Shown here one piece after another: positions 43,165 to 51,901 of a DNA stretch of 64,000 bases (position 1 is the stretch's first letter; every line of letters starts with the position of its first letter). The DNA is taken from NCBI GenBank assembly GCA_017447775.1, contig JAFSMU010000001.1, forward strand, positions 26,529-90,528. The letters are read 5' to 3'. Source of the stretch: Clostridia bacterium. Its GTDB lineage: Bacteria > Bacillota > Clostridia > Oscillospirales > CAG-272. The notes under the pieces were generated by a model. It was not told where the DNA came from. It saw nothing but the letters and a program-made list of their open reading frames with translations, and ran no database searches. A program made the position numbers and the translations under genes.

Positions 43165-43210
43165 TTGCTACCCGGAACGGACCGCCGTTTCTCATCATTA
43201 GATAATTCCT

Positions 43211-43246
43211 CCAAAACAAAAGCCCGACGTTGTCGGGCTTTTGTTT

Positions 43247-43249
<3 letters not shown>
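43211..43249 (-). terminator. Terminator of tRNA-Cys
   Basis: A perfect 18-bp stem (43211-43228 with 43232-43249) with a 3-nt loop, including GCCCGAC/GTCGGGC. Its outer arm overlaps the encoded CCA end. Confidence 0.85.
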
Positions 43250-43321
<72 letters not shown>

Positions 43322-43375
43322 ACACGTAGTATATGCCGTGAATGAAAAAATGTCATTCGGCACAAGCGCTTATTT

Positions 43376-43404
43376 AGTATAGCACAACAAAATAAATATT
43401 GCAA
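43376..43404 (-). promoter_or_regulatory. Promoter for tRNA-Cys
   Basis: Minus strand TTGCAA, 17-nt spacer, TATACT, about 55 nt before the tRNA 5' end. Confidence 0.65.
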
Positions 43405-43437
43405 GAGTTTTTTTCAAAAATTCTCTTTATTTGAAAC

Positions 43438-43468
43438 AAAAAAGCCCCGCAATAGCGTGGGCTTTTTT
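43438..43468. terminator. Terminator downstream of the HtrA gene
   Basis: AAAAAAGCCC...GGGCTTTTTT with inner CGC/GCG pairs and a bulged T; active-looking on both strands. Confidence 0.8.
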
Positions 43469-43511
43469 GAAGAAAGGAGAAAAATATGAAAAAATATGAG
43501 GATTAGCTTTA

Positions 43512-45113
43512 TTATTTTGAGTAGTTGAAATCGGTGAACGTGATTTCAAGATCTACCTGATTATACGTCGTCGTCTGATATCCGTAGAGGTTAGTCGTCG
43601 TTTCGGGACGGAGGACGCTTATTGTCGTGCTGTCGCCTGTCTTGTAGTTCAGCAAGAGCGCGTGGAGCGCGTCATAGTCGTTGAGCAGCCCGTTTGAGCT
43701 TGTATACTGTTGCAGGTTGTTCTTGCCAAGGGCGATAATGATGTCGCCCTCTTTGATCCCGGCGGCTTCCGCAGGCGAGCCTGCGTTTACCGACGTAACG
43801 ACAGCCGTGTACGATACGACGTTCCAGCCAGACGAGATCGTTTTGCCCGACGTGTTTACAACAACGCCGAGTTTTGCTCTGCCGGGAATATAGCCGTCGT
43901 TTTCAACAAGCGTGTCGATGCACTTTATTGCCTTGGATATCGGGATGGCGTATCCCATTCCGTCGATGCTGTTGCCGCTGAGGTCGGTGTACTTTTTCGC
44001 GTTGACGATGCCGATAAGCTCGCCCTTTTCGTTGAACAGACCGCCGCCGGAGTTACCGCCGTTGATCGGAGCGCTTATAAGGATCTGATCCGTAAGGAAT
44101 ACGGTGACGTTTGTCGAGCGGACAGTCCCGCTTCTGCCGAGAGCACTTACGCGTCCGTCGGTGATGGAAATGCCTTCGCCGTTGGGGTTGCCGATAGCAT
44201 AGATCTTTTCGCCGATCACCGTTGTGTCACTGTTGCCAAGCGTTGCGGGAACGCAGTCATTTTTGTCGATTTTAATAACGGAAACGTCCGTTTCCATATC
44301 GCCGCATACAAACTTCGCTTCATATTTTGAACCGTCCGCAAGCGTTACCTGAACGGTGTACGCCGACGCATTTGAACCTACAACGTGGTAGTTTGTAAGG
44401 ATATAGCCGTCAGTCGTGTAAATGATTCCGGCGCCGGAGCCTGCTCTTGTGGTTCCGATGTACAAATCAATCGCAACGACGGATGAATAGCATTTTGAAA
44501 TGATGTCGGTTTCGGGAGTGGACGTTACCGACGTTTTTGTGCTTTCGGGAGATATCTGCGCGCCCGAAAGTTCAGCGTCGCCCGTGGGGGCGGGAGCCGC
44601 CGTCTGCGTCGGCTCTGTTGCCGGCGTGCTTTGCGACGGCTGGTTCGTTTCGCCGCCTTCGGTTGGCGAAACTACCGTTGTCGGCTCGGCTGTCTGCGAG
44701 CTTTGAAGCTGTGTTATTTTGAACACTCCGACGCCGATGACTATTGCGAATACCACAAGACAAACGAGCAGCACCGCTATTGCGGGGGCCGTTACCGTAA
44801 CGCCGCTTTTCTTTTTCGGAGCGGGGGCTTCGATTTTGGGAGCTTGTGTATATGACGGAGTCGGTTCGCTTACGTTCTCCGTTTCTCTTTCGTCTGAAAC
44901 GTCTTTGAAGTCGTCAACTTCAATGTCGTTTGGCGTTTCATCGTGTATAGTTTGTTCTTTTTCTTCCGCCGGTTGTTCCTTTTCTTCTGCCGGCTGTTCT
45001 TTCTCTTCCGCCGGCGTTTCTTCCGGCACGTTCTTTTCTTCTTCGGATAAATTGTCGGTTTCGGGCGTTTGTTGTTCCGTTACCTTTTTTTCCGGATCTT
45101 CCGGGTAATACAT
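43512..45113 (-). CDS. HtrA/DegP-like membrane serine protease with PDZ domain
   Basis: 533 residues. Order: acidic cytoplasmic N-terminus with three tandem PAEEKEQ units, a membrane segment near residues 105-130, a Ser/Thr/Pro linker, a trypsin-like domain with catalytic His in LTNYHVVG, Asp in ETDVSVIK and Ser in NGGNSGGGLF, then a PDZ domain (GVVVNTSG...GIKEGDIIIALG). It is anchored with the protease outside, for quality control of exported proteins. The ATG at 45113 follows AGGAGG. Own terminator; divergent from the GNAT gene. Confidence 0.93.
   Translation of the reverse strand: MYYPEDPEKKVTEQQTPETDNLSEEEKNVPEETPAEEKEQPAEEKEQPAEEKEQTIHDETPNDIEVDDFKDVSDERETENVSEPTPSYTQAPKIEAPAPKKKSGVTVTAPAIAVLLVCLVVFAIVIGVGVFKITQLQSSQTAEPTTVVSPTEGGETNQPSQSTPATEPTQTAAPAPTGDAELSGAQISPESTKTSVTSTPETDIISKCYSSVVAIDLYIGTTRAGSGAGIIYTTDGYILTNYHVVGSNASAYTVQVTLADGSKYEAKFVCGDMETDVSVIKIDKNDCVPATLGNSDTTVIGEKIYAIGNPNGEGISITDGRVSALGRSGTVRSTNVTVFLTDQILISAPINGGNSGGGLFNEKGELIGIVNAKKYTDLSGNSIDGMGYAIPISKAIKCIDTLVENDGYIPGRAKLGVVVNTSGKTISSGWNVVSYTAVVTSVNAGSPAEAAGIKEGDIIIALGKNNLQQYTSSNGLLNDYDALHALLLNYKTGDSTTISVLRPETTTNLYGYQTTTYNQVDLEITFTDFNYSK
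44954..45015 (-). repeat. Three 21-nt units encoding PAEEKEQ in the HtrA gene
   Basis: Consecutive near-identical units in the N-terminal acidic tail. They differ by a few silent changes and may vary in number by slippage. Confidence 0.85.
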
Positions 45114-45230
45114 TTTAAGTCCTCCTGAAAATATGTCCTTTTTTTGTTTTACATCGACATTATACACCCAAAATGTGAAAAACGAGTGAATTTGAAATAA
45201 CTTTTGTGTAAATAAGTTTTAACAAATTTG

Positions 45231-45259
45231 TTGAAATCGGCAATATTATGTGATAAAAT
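45231..45259 (+). promoter_or_regulatory. Promoter for the GNAT-OGG genes
   Basis: TTGAAA, 17-nt spacer, TAAAAT, 21 nt before the ATG. Confidence 0.7.
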
Positions 45260-45280
45260 ACATTATCGGAGGTGGGTTAT

Positions 45281-45856
45281 ATGGATCGCGGAGTTTACGA
45301 TGTGTTTACAAAAATACCTACGCTGTTTACCGACAGGCTGATATTAAGAAAGATCGGCGTTTCCGATCTTGCGGACGTTTACGACTATTCGCGCAGACCG
45401 GAGGTATCGCGCTATCTCCTGTGGTCGCCTCACTCTGACCCGCAGATAACCAAAAGCCACTTGAAATATATACAAACGCGGTACGCAAAACACGACTTTT
45501 TCGATTGGGCCGTCGTTGTTGCGGACTCGGGAAAAATGATCGGAACTTGCGGTTTTTCCCGTCTTGACGAGGAAAACAACTCGGCGGAGATCGGCTACGT
45601 TCTCAACTCAGACTATTGGGGTATGGGGTACGCCGCGGAAGCGGTACGCCGCATAATGACGTTTGCGTTTGATACGCTGGGCTTTCACCGCATATACGCG
45701 CGCATTCTTGAAGGAAACGCCGCAAGCGAGCGCGTAGCGCAAAAGTGCGGCATGATACAAGAGTCGACGCACAGACGCGCGCTTATCGTAAAAGGAGAGT
45801 ACAAAACGTTCAGCGAATATGCGATACTGAAAGAAGAATTCGACGCAATGCGCTGA
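45281..45856 (+). CDS. GNAT N-acetyltransferase, RimJ/RimL type
   Basis: 191 residues. The acetyl-CoA-binding region is GYVLNSDYWGMGYAAEAV near residues 105-122. TDRLILRKIGVSDLADVYDY at the N-terminus and ARILEGNAASERVAQKCGM at the C-terminus are RimJ/L-type landmarks. It transfers acetyl to a protein N-terminus or small-molecule amine. The ATG at 45281 follows GGAGGTGGG. The OGG-like gene follows after 22 nt. Confidence 0.9.
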   Translation: MDRGVYDVFTKIPTLFTDRLILRKIGVSDLADVYDYSRRPEVSRYLLWSPHSDPQITKSHLKYIQTRYAKHDFFDWAVVVADSGKMIGTCGFSRLDEENNSAEIGYVLNSDYWGMGYAAEAVRRIMTFAFDTLGFHRIYARILEGNAASERVAQKCGMIQESTHRRALIVKGEYKTFSEYAILKEEFDAMR

Positions 45857-45878
45857 AAGCGTTATCGGAGGAAATAAA

Positions 45879-46760
45879 ATGGCATATAATAGACCGAAGG
45901 CCGAGGTCGGCGAATACCTCGGACAAAGCTGCACCGTGCTTCGCGGCATATCCGACTTTGACGCGTCGCGCGTGTTCGACTGCGGGCAAAGCTTCCGCTT
46001 TTATGAAAGCGACGGCGTTATCGACGGAGTTGCAATGGGACGGCGAATAAAGCTCGTTCAATCGGGCGACACTTTAATGCTGCTCGGCGTCAGCACGGAC
46101 GAATACGAAAGCGTGTGGGAGAGCTATCTCGGTCTTGACGAGGACTATGAAACGATAAACGCCGACGTTTGCCGCAGACTCGGAAAAAACAACAACGTCA
46201 TAAACGACGCCGTAAAAGCGGCGGCGGGCATACGCATACTGCGGCAGGATCACTGGGAGGCGCTGTGTTCGTTCATCATTTCGCAGAACAACAACATACC
46301 GCGCATAAAAAAGATAATCTCCGATATGAGTCGCGCGCTTGGAGAGAAGTTCAGCGCATTCGGCGAGGACTGCTACGCGTTCCCCACCCCGCAGGCGATA
46401 GTCGATGCGGGCATCCCCGCGCTCAACGCGCTTAAAATGGGGTTCCGCTCAAAATACGTCACCGACGCGGCACAGCGCGTGCTTGACGGGCGCGTCGATC
46501 TTGGAGCGGTTGAAAAAATGAGCTTTGAAAAAGGCGAGGAATACCTTATGCAAATAGTCGGCGTCGGCAAAAAGGTCGCCGATTGCACGCTGCTTTTCGG
46601 CTATCACAAAACCGAGGCGTTCCCCGTCGACGTGTGGATCCGCCGCGTGCTTGAAAAATACTACCCCGACGGCATCGATATTTCGTCCCTCGGGCCGTAT
46701 GCGGGCATTGCCCAGCAATATCTTTTCTGCTATGAAAGATACATAAACGAAGGAAAGTGA
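45879..46760 (+). CDS. 8-oxoguanine DNA glycosylase, OGG1-like
   Basis: 293 residues. An OGG_N-type N-terminal domain (VFDCGQSFRFY) is followed by the HhH-GPD fold (SFIISQNNNIPRIKKII). The hairpin region IVGVGKKVADC holds the catalytic Lys at the OGG1 position and AFPVDVWIRR the catalytic Asp. It removes oxidised guanine and, with Lys present, can cleave the abasic site. A useful partner for the oxygen-scavenging flavodiiron protein nearby, although not co-transcribed. Confidence 0.92.
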   Translation: MAYNRPKAEVGEYLGQSCTVLRGISDFDASRVFDCGQSFRFYESDGVIDGVAMGRRIKLVQSGDTLMLLGVSTDEYESVWESYLGLDEDYETINADVCRRLGKNNNVINDAVKAAAGIRILRQDHWEALCSFIISQNNNIPRIKKIISDMSRALGEKFSAFGEDCYAFPTPQAIVDAGIPALNALKMGFRSKYVTDAAQRVLDGRVDLGAVEKMSFEKGEEYLMQIVGVGKKVADCTLLFGYHKTEAFPVDVWIRRVLEKYYPDGIDISSLGPYAGIAQQYLFCYERYINEGK

Positions 46761-46767
46761 GATTTAT

Positions 46768-47406
46768 ATGATACTCGATCCCAACAATATCTCTATGGCT
46801 TACCGATGCGCGTCGTGCGGGAAAACGATCTACGGCATGACGGGCGCGCTTGCGCTTTCAGGCGATATGATACGGCTGAAATGCGATTGCGGGGAAAGCG
46901 ACCTTACAATGAAAAACATCCCCGAATCAAAGCTGCGCGTCAACGTTCCGTGCATATTCTGTCAAAAAGACCACACTTTCGTTATATCGAAAAGCCTGCT
47001 TTACTCAAAGGAGCTTTTCACGTATCCTTGCCCGTACACCGGGATAGACATTACGTTTTTCGGGAAAAAGGACAAAGTCGACGAGGCGGTAAAGGAATCG
47101 GACGAGAGTTTAACGGAGCTTTTGACAGACGAGGAGCGCGAGGCTCTTGAAGCGATGGAAAGCGGCGACTTTCCCGAATCGGACGAACATATCCGCGACA
47201 TGATATTCTTCACGCTCAACGAGATCGCCTACGAACACGGTATAAAATGCGAGTGCGGCGAGCCGCAGGGGATAGACATTTTCGACGGCGAGGATTACGT
47301 TGAAATATCGTGCAAAACTTGCGGGTGCAAAAAAAGATTTTACTGCGTAAGCGATATTCAGACAAACGAGCTTTTTGAAGCGGACAGCATTACGCTGACA
47401 AAATAA
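46768..47406 (+). CDS. Zinc-ribbon protein of unknown function
   Basis: 212 residues. Three or four Cys pairs suggest zinc ribbons: CASCG near residue 14, CDCGE near 39-43, CIFC near 62-65, and CECGEP near 162 with CKTCGCKKRF near 183. It has some likeness to CpXC-type domains, but I cannot assign the family firmly. The middle is acidic. It lies 7 nt after the OGG-like gene, in the same operon, which hints at a nucleic-acid-related role. Confidence 0.8.
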   Translation: MILDPNNISMAYRCASCGKTIYGMTGALALSGDMIRLKCDCGESDLTMKNIPESKLRVNVPCIFCQKDHTFVISKSLLYSKELFTYPCPYTGIDITFFGKKDKVDEAVKESDESLTELLTDEEREALEAMESGDFPESDEHIRDMIFFTLNEIAYEHGIKCECGEPQGIDIFDGEDYVEISCKTCGCKKRFYCVSDIQTNELFEADSITLTK

Positions 47407-47410
47407 AAAA

Positions 47411-47430
47411 CGGGCAAACGCCCGTTTTTT
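47411..47430. terminator. Bidirectional terminator, zinc-ribbon gene / CDF gene
   Basis: CGGGC-AAAC-GCCCG with flanking A6 and T7. Confidence 0.9.
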
Positions 47431-47444
47431 TATTCATTATTATA

Positions 47445-48590
47445 TTATACGTCGATGTCAGGCTGAACGTTTATCTTGTAGTCGGGGTACATCGCCTGCA
47501 CCTCGGAGCATATCTCGGCTATTGCCGCGTCCCTGTCGCATTCAAACGAAAGCACGACGTCAAACGTCAGCACCTTATTCTGCGTGTCGGCGTAAAAACC
47601 GTGAAGCTGCATCGAATAATCGTGCGCCATTACCGTTTCGACAATGCGGCGACGCATCACCTTGACCTCATCGTCGCCCGTGTTGACGGCATAAATGCCG
47701 ATGCCCGTCATAATAACGCCGTGTTTTATGTAAACGTTGTATTGTATGCGGCGCATCATCGCGTCGATCTGTTCCGCAGTCATCGTGTCGTTTATTTCGA
47801 CGTGAACGGAGCCATAGTTCTTTTCAGGGCCATAGTTATAAAGGTAGAGGTCGTATGCGCCGAGCGCGTCGGGATCCTCGCAGATCGTCTTTTTGATAGA
47901 TGAAACAAGCTCCGCGTCCGCGCGTTTGCCGAGGATATCGCCTATCGTTTCTATCATCATTCCGATGCCGGATTTTATAATAAATACGGAAATAAGTACG
48001 CCGACGTACGCTTCAAGGCTGAGCCCCGTCGTCATAAAAATTATCGCGGATGCAAATACGGACGCCGAAAGGATCGCGTCGAACATCGCGTCGCTGCCCG
48101 ACGCAACAAGCGAGCCGGAGTTGACTTTTTTGCCGACCGACCTTACGTACCTGCCGAGAATGATCTTCACAACGACAGCCGCCCCGATAATGATAAGCGA
48201 AACGACGCTGTATTCGGGCGTTTGCGGCTCGATTATCTTCTTTATACTTTCAACAGCCGCGGTAATGCCGGCATAAAGCACGATGGCGGCGATTATCATT
48301 GACGTAAGGTACTCTATCCTGCCGTGGCCGAGAGGGTGCTTTTTGTCCGGTTTGCGCGAGGCGAGCTTTGTTCCGATGATGGTGATCACGGAGGATAGCG
48401 CGTCGGAAAGGTTGTTCACCGCGTCAAGCACGACGGCAACGGAACTTGCGATAAGTCCGACGACCGCCTTGAACGCGGCGAGGAACACGTTTGCGATTAT
48501 TCCGATGATACTTGTTTTGACTATCTTTTTTTCACGCTTTTTTTCTTCTGTTATAAGCTGATCGCCCGCGGCGACGTTTTTTTCGCTCAT
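47445..48590 (-). CDS. Cation diffusion facilitator family transporter
   Basis: 381 residues, six membrane segments. The metal-binding residues of helices II and V are in DAVNNLSDALSS and SDAMFDAILS. The cytoplasmic ferredoxin-like C-terminal domain (about 215-300; VHVEIND) is extended by about 80 residues forming a second similar fold (VLTFDVVLSFECDRDAAI). This longer type is common in Clostridia. It exports Zn, Mn, Fe or related ions against protons. GGAG lies 10 nt before the start. Confidence 0.93.
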   Translation of the reverse strand: MSEKNVAAGDQLITEEKKREKKIVKTSIIGIIANVFLAAFKAVVGLIASSVAVVLDAVNNLSDALSSVITIIGTKLASRKPDKKHPLGHGRIEYLTSMIIAAIVLYAGITAAVESIKKIIEPQTPEYSVVSLIIIGAAVVVKIILGRYVRSVGKKVNSGSLVASGSDAMFDAILSASVFASAIIFMTTGLSLEAYVGVLISVFIIKSGIGMMIETIGDILGKRADAELVSSIKKTICEDPDALGAYDLYLYNYGPEKNYGSVHVEINDTMTAEQIDAMMRRIQYNVYIKHGVIMTGIGIYAVNTGDDEVKVMRRRIVETVMAHDYSMQLHGFYADTQNKVLTFDVVLSFECDRDAAIAEICSEVQAMYPDYKINVQPDIDV

Positions 48591-48623
48591 ATTAGATTCG
48601 CTCCTTTTTTTATGTGTACTAAA

Positions 48624-48652
48624 ATATTATCACTTTATCGCGTATTTGTCAA
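48624..48652 (-). promoter_or_regulatory. Promoter for the CDF transporter
   Basis: Minus strand TTGACA, 17-nt spacer, TAATAT, 34 nt before the ATG. Confidence 0.75.
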
Positions 48653-48697
48653 TTGTATCGGCTCCCTTTTTTTGTAAGGAATTACATATTTTATCAC

Positions 48698-48726
48698 TTG
48701 ATTTGTTTACATTTATGGTATATAAT
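48698..48726 (+). promoter_or_regulatory. Promoter for the M23 lipoprotein
   Basis: TTGATT, 17-nt spacer, TATAAT, giving a leader of roughly 90 nt with two hairpins before the ATG. Confidence 0.7.
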
Positions 48727-48787
48727 TGATTTGAAGCAAAAAGACGGGGTTTTTGTCTTTTTGTATTAAAAAAGGATTTGCCGGCAT

Positions 48788-48817
48788 TCCTTTGAAAAAA
48801 TTTCACTTTCAAAGGAG
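48788..48817 (+). promoter_or_regulatory. Hairpin that pairs with the Shine-Dalgarno of the M23 gene
   Basis: A perfect 10-bp stem TCCTTTGAAA/TTTCAAAGGA with 9-nt loop. The 3' arm contains AAAGGA of the ribosome site AAAGGAG (48811-48817), 9 nt before the ATG. The fold would hide the site. Confidence 0.6.
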
Positions 48818-48826
48818 AATTATTTT

Positions 48827-49582
48827 ATGAAAAACAAAAAGAGCGCCGGCATTCTGTCCAAAAAATTTTTTGGCAAATTTATCCTGCTTGCATCAGCCGC
48901 GGCAATAACGGTATCATCGCTTGCTTCATGCACCGTCGACGAGGCGCTGACGGTGGCGGACAGCCTTGCGCGCCGTTACTATCTCGAAGAAAGCGCCGAG
49001 CCGACACAGGCAACGGAAACAGCGCCGACTGAAGCTTCGACTCAAACGCCGACAAGCGAGCCTGTCGTTCAAATCGAACCTGATCCGACAAGCGCAGACG
49101 AACCTGTTGAGCAGCCGTATTACGTTTCATTTGCCATGCCGTTTCTCGACAAGGCACACGGCGGCGTCGATTACCGCGTAACGCAGAGCTTTTCGTCAAC
49201 TCACGGCGGACTTGACATCGGCGTATATTGGGGCACGCCGATACTTGCGGCGACGGACGGCAAAGTCGTCTACGCCTATAACGACGGGGACATTTCAAGC
49301 ACGTCGGGGGATCTTCGCTGGACATACGGCACGTTTGTCGTGATAGAAAGCTATGACGGCGTTTACCGTACATATTACGCGCACATGAGCCGCAAGGCCG
49401 TGAACGTCGGCGACGTTGTAAAGCAAGGCGATACGGTGGGATATTCGGGCAACACCGGGCGCGTTTCAAGCTCGTCAAGCGGCCCTTACGCGGGCACGCA
49501 TCTTCACTTTGAGGTGCGGGTATGGAACGGCTCGTCGTTTATAAAGCAGGACCCGAAGCTATATCTCCCGTGGTGGAACTGA
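48827..49582 (+). CDS. M23 family metallopeptidase lipoprotein (LytM-type)
   Basis: 251 residues. A signal peptide ends at lipobox SLASC (Cys about 36). A Thr/Glu/Pro linker extends to about 95. The LytM domain has ligands in HGGLDIG (His and Asp) and in THLHFEV (HxH). It is predicted to cut peptidoglycan stem peptides or cross-bridges outside the membrane. All zinc ligands are present, so it should be catalytically active. Own promoter with an SD-pairing hairpin in the leader. The phosphorylase gene follows after 48 nt. Confidence 0.92.
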   Translation: MKNKKSAGILSKKFFGKFILLASAAAITVSSLASCTVDEALTVADSLARRYYLEESAEPTQATETAPTEASTQTPTSEPVVQIEPDPTSADEPVEQPYYVSFAMPFLDKAHGGVDYRVTQSFSSTHGGLDIGVYWGTPILAATDGKVVYAYNDGDISSTSGDLRWTYGTFVVIESYDGVYRTYYAHMSRKAVNVGDVVKQGDTVGYSGNTGRVSSSSSGPYAGTHLHFEVRVWNGSSFIKQDPKLYLPWWN

Positions 49583-49630
49583 AAATATGCCCTTTTGGGC
49601 AAAATATATAACTCCGAAAGGAATACTTTT

Positions 49631-51901
49631 ATGGATAAATACGTTTGGTACGGACATTTTGAGGAAAACGGTTCGCGTTTTGTGATAACGGAGCCGGAAA
49701 CGCCGCGTCATTGGTACAACTACTTTTTCAACGACGACTACGTTTCGTTTACGTCGCAGGTAGGCTTTGGCGAGGGACTTGCCCAGGACAATATGGGCAA
49801 CCGCATACCCGTGCTTTCAAACAGGAACGTTTTTCTGACGGAAAACGGCAAGGCGTGGAGCATTTTCGGTCTGCCGATGAAATACGGCTACACCGACTAC
49901 TCATGCGCGCACGAAAACGGCTCCTCGGAAATAAAGCTCACCTACAGCGGCGTGCGTTCATCTATCCGCATATTCGTACCAAACGAGGGCACATACGAAA
50001 TATGGAGCGTCAGCGCGGAAAACCTGACGGACAGGGAGAGGCAACTCTCCCTTGTCGCCTATGCACGCACAGAAATGGACGACCCGTACAAGCCGCAGGG
50101 ATACAACCTTGCGACAGGCGGCTTTATGGAGGGCAGAAACGCCGTTTATGCAAAATCGTATATGCCGTTTTACTCCGAGCGCAACGTAAAAACTTTCGTT
50201 TATATGACCTCATCCGAGAAGGCTGTCGGCTATGACAGCCGCCGCAACGCGTTCATCGGAACGTACGGCGACGAAAACCACCCCGTTTCAATGGAGCGCG
50301 GCGGCCACTGCACAAACAGCGATTGCAACTCGGAAAAGGTGTGCCTCGCGCTTGAAAACACGGTAACGCTTGCGCCCGGCGAGAAAAAGACGGTTCATTT
50401 TTACGTCGGCGGCACGACAAACGAGGGCGACATCAGAACGCCGTCGGACGTTGAGGAAAAATTCCTTGCGATGAAGAAAAAGTACGCCGAGCGCCTGTCG
50501 GGCGTTGAAATAAAGACGCCATACGAGAATTTTGACAATCTTATCAACGGCTGGATGAAATACGCCGCCGATATGGGCAGCCGCTGGGCGCGCGTGCGCC
50601 ACAACGGATATCGAGATATGACAAGCGATACCGAGTGCCTTGCCTGCGTCAATCCCGGGCTTGCGTGGGAGCGCATCAAGCGCGTGCTGACATATCAGTA
50701 TTCAAACGGCTACGCGCCGAGAACGATCATCGGCGGCGCGATACGCGACCGCAACTTTGCAGACAACACAGTATGGCTGACGTTTGCCGTCTGCACTATA
50801 ATCAAGGAGCTTGGAAAGCCCGAACTCTTGAATGAAGTCGTCAGATTCAACGACAAAACGGAAGCGACGGTTTACGAACATTGCCGCCGCAGCGTTGAAT
50901 TTTTGTATAACTTCACGGGGCTTTACGGACTTGTCCGCATTTGGGGCGGCGACTGGAACGACTGCGTGAACTACGCCGGACTCGGCGGCAAGGGTGTTTC
51001 CGTGTGGCTGTCGATCGCGTGGTACCGCGCGAACAGCAACCTTTGCGAGATGGCGGGGTGGCTTCACAAGGCAGACGACGTAAAAGCCGCGCGTGAGCGT
51101 GCCGAAATAATGGGCGAGCGCATTGAAAAATACGGTTTCAGCAAAAAGAGCGGCTATTACATCTACGCCCGCACCGACGATGACGTTATTATGGGCGATA
51201 TCGACTGCGACGAGGGCAAGATATTCCTCATTCCGCAGCTTTGGTCGGTACTCGCGGGGCTTGGTCACGGCAAGGAAGCTATGGCACGCGCCGAGGAGCT
51301 GCTGGAGATTCCGCTCGGAATTCGCCTTGCCTACCCTGCGTACTCGTATCAGCGCGACTATATCGGCTCAATGGCGGAAAAAGCGCCCGGCGTTCAGGAC
51401 AACGGCGGCATTTATCTTCACCCGTCGGCGTGGAAGCTGGCTGTCGACAGTCTGCTCCGCCGCCCCGACCTTGTCGAAGAAGGCATAAAGAAAATGATGC
51501 CGTTTGACACCGAGTATGCCGTCAAATGCGGCGAGCCGTATGCGATGTTCAACTCATATTTCGCACCCGAAACGGGCTACCGTGCAGGCACGCCCGGTCA
51601 AAGCTGGCGCACGGCGTCAAGCTCGTGGCTGCTCAAAAGCACGGTCGAGTACGTGTTCGGTATGCACCCGGAGATCGACGGGCTTCGCATTGAGCCGTGC
51701 CTGCCGCTTTCGTGGCGCGAGTGCTCGATCAAAAAAGTCTTCCGCGGCTGCACGTACAACGTGCGCTTCGTCGGGGACGGAAAGGGATGTGACGTGATAT
51801 CGATGACAGTTGACGGAAAGAGTGTTTCATACAAGGACAACGTCGTTCCCGCACAGACGGGCAAAACGCTTGATATCGTCGTCACTCTTGGCAAAAAATG
51901 A
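49631..51901 (+). CDS. GH94 family phosphorylase (cellobiose/chitobiose phosphorylase-like)
   Basis: 756 residues. An N-terminal beta-sandwich (1-270) is followed by a linker and an (alpha/alpha)6 barrel. The catalytic Asp is in WGGDWND near residue 440, with HNGYRDMTSDTEC and GAIRDRNFADN as phosphate- and sugar-site regions and CGEPYAMFNSYFAP plus GQSWRTASSSWLL towards the end. It would phosphorolyse a beta-linked disaccharide to sugar 1-phosphate, saving ATP. Cytoplasmic. The start at 49631 follows AAAGG; an upstream ATG at 49595 lacks support. The CPBP gene overlaps its end by ATGA. Confidence 0.9.
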   Translation: MDKYVWYGHFEENGSRFVITEPETPRHWYNYFFNDDYVSFTSQVGFGEGLAQDNMGNRIPVLSNRNVFLTENGKAWSIFGLPMKYGYTDYSCAHENGSSEIKLTYSGVRSSIRIFVPNEGTYEIWSVSAENLTDRERQLSLVAYARTEMDDPYKPQGYNLATGGFMEGRNAVYAKSYMPFYSERNVKTFVYMTSSEKAVGYDSRRNAFIGTYGDENHPVSMERGGHCTNSDCNSEKVCLALENTVTLAPGEKKTVHFYVGGTTNEGDIRTPSDVEEKFLAMKKKYAERLSGVEIKTPYENFDNLINGWMKYAADMGSRWARVRHNGYRDMTSDTECLACVNPGLAWERIKRVLTYQYSNGYAPRTIIGGAIRDRNFADNTVWLTFAVCTIIKELGKPELLNEVVRFNDKTEATVYEHCRRSVEFLYNFTGLYGLVRIWGGDWNDCVNYAGLGGKGVSVWLSIAWYRANSNLCEMAGWLHKADDVKAARERAEIMGERIEKYGFSKKSGYYIYARTDDDVIMGDIDCDEGKIFLIPQLWSVLAGLGHGKEAMARAEELLEIPLGIRLAYPAYSYQRDYIGSMAEKAPGVQDNGGIYLHPSAWKLAVDSLLRRPDLVEEGIKKMMPFDTEYAVKCGEPYAMFNSYFAPETGYRAGTPGQSWRTASSSWLLKSTVEYVFGMHPEIDGLRIEPCLPLSWRECSIKKVFRGCTYNVRFVGDGKGCDVISMTVDGKSVSYKDNVVPAQTGKTLDIVVTLGKK

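Noticed and set aside
43165..43210. A second tRNA gene
   Set aside because: Only a T-arm-like stretch is present; no acceptor, D or anticodon arm can be formed.
43486..43506. Six-codon ORF (MKKYED) with a strong ribosome site on the plus strand
   Set aside because: It lies downstream of a terminator and opposite the 3' end of the HtrA gene, with no gene to lead into. Probably chance or a truncated remnant.
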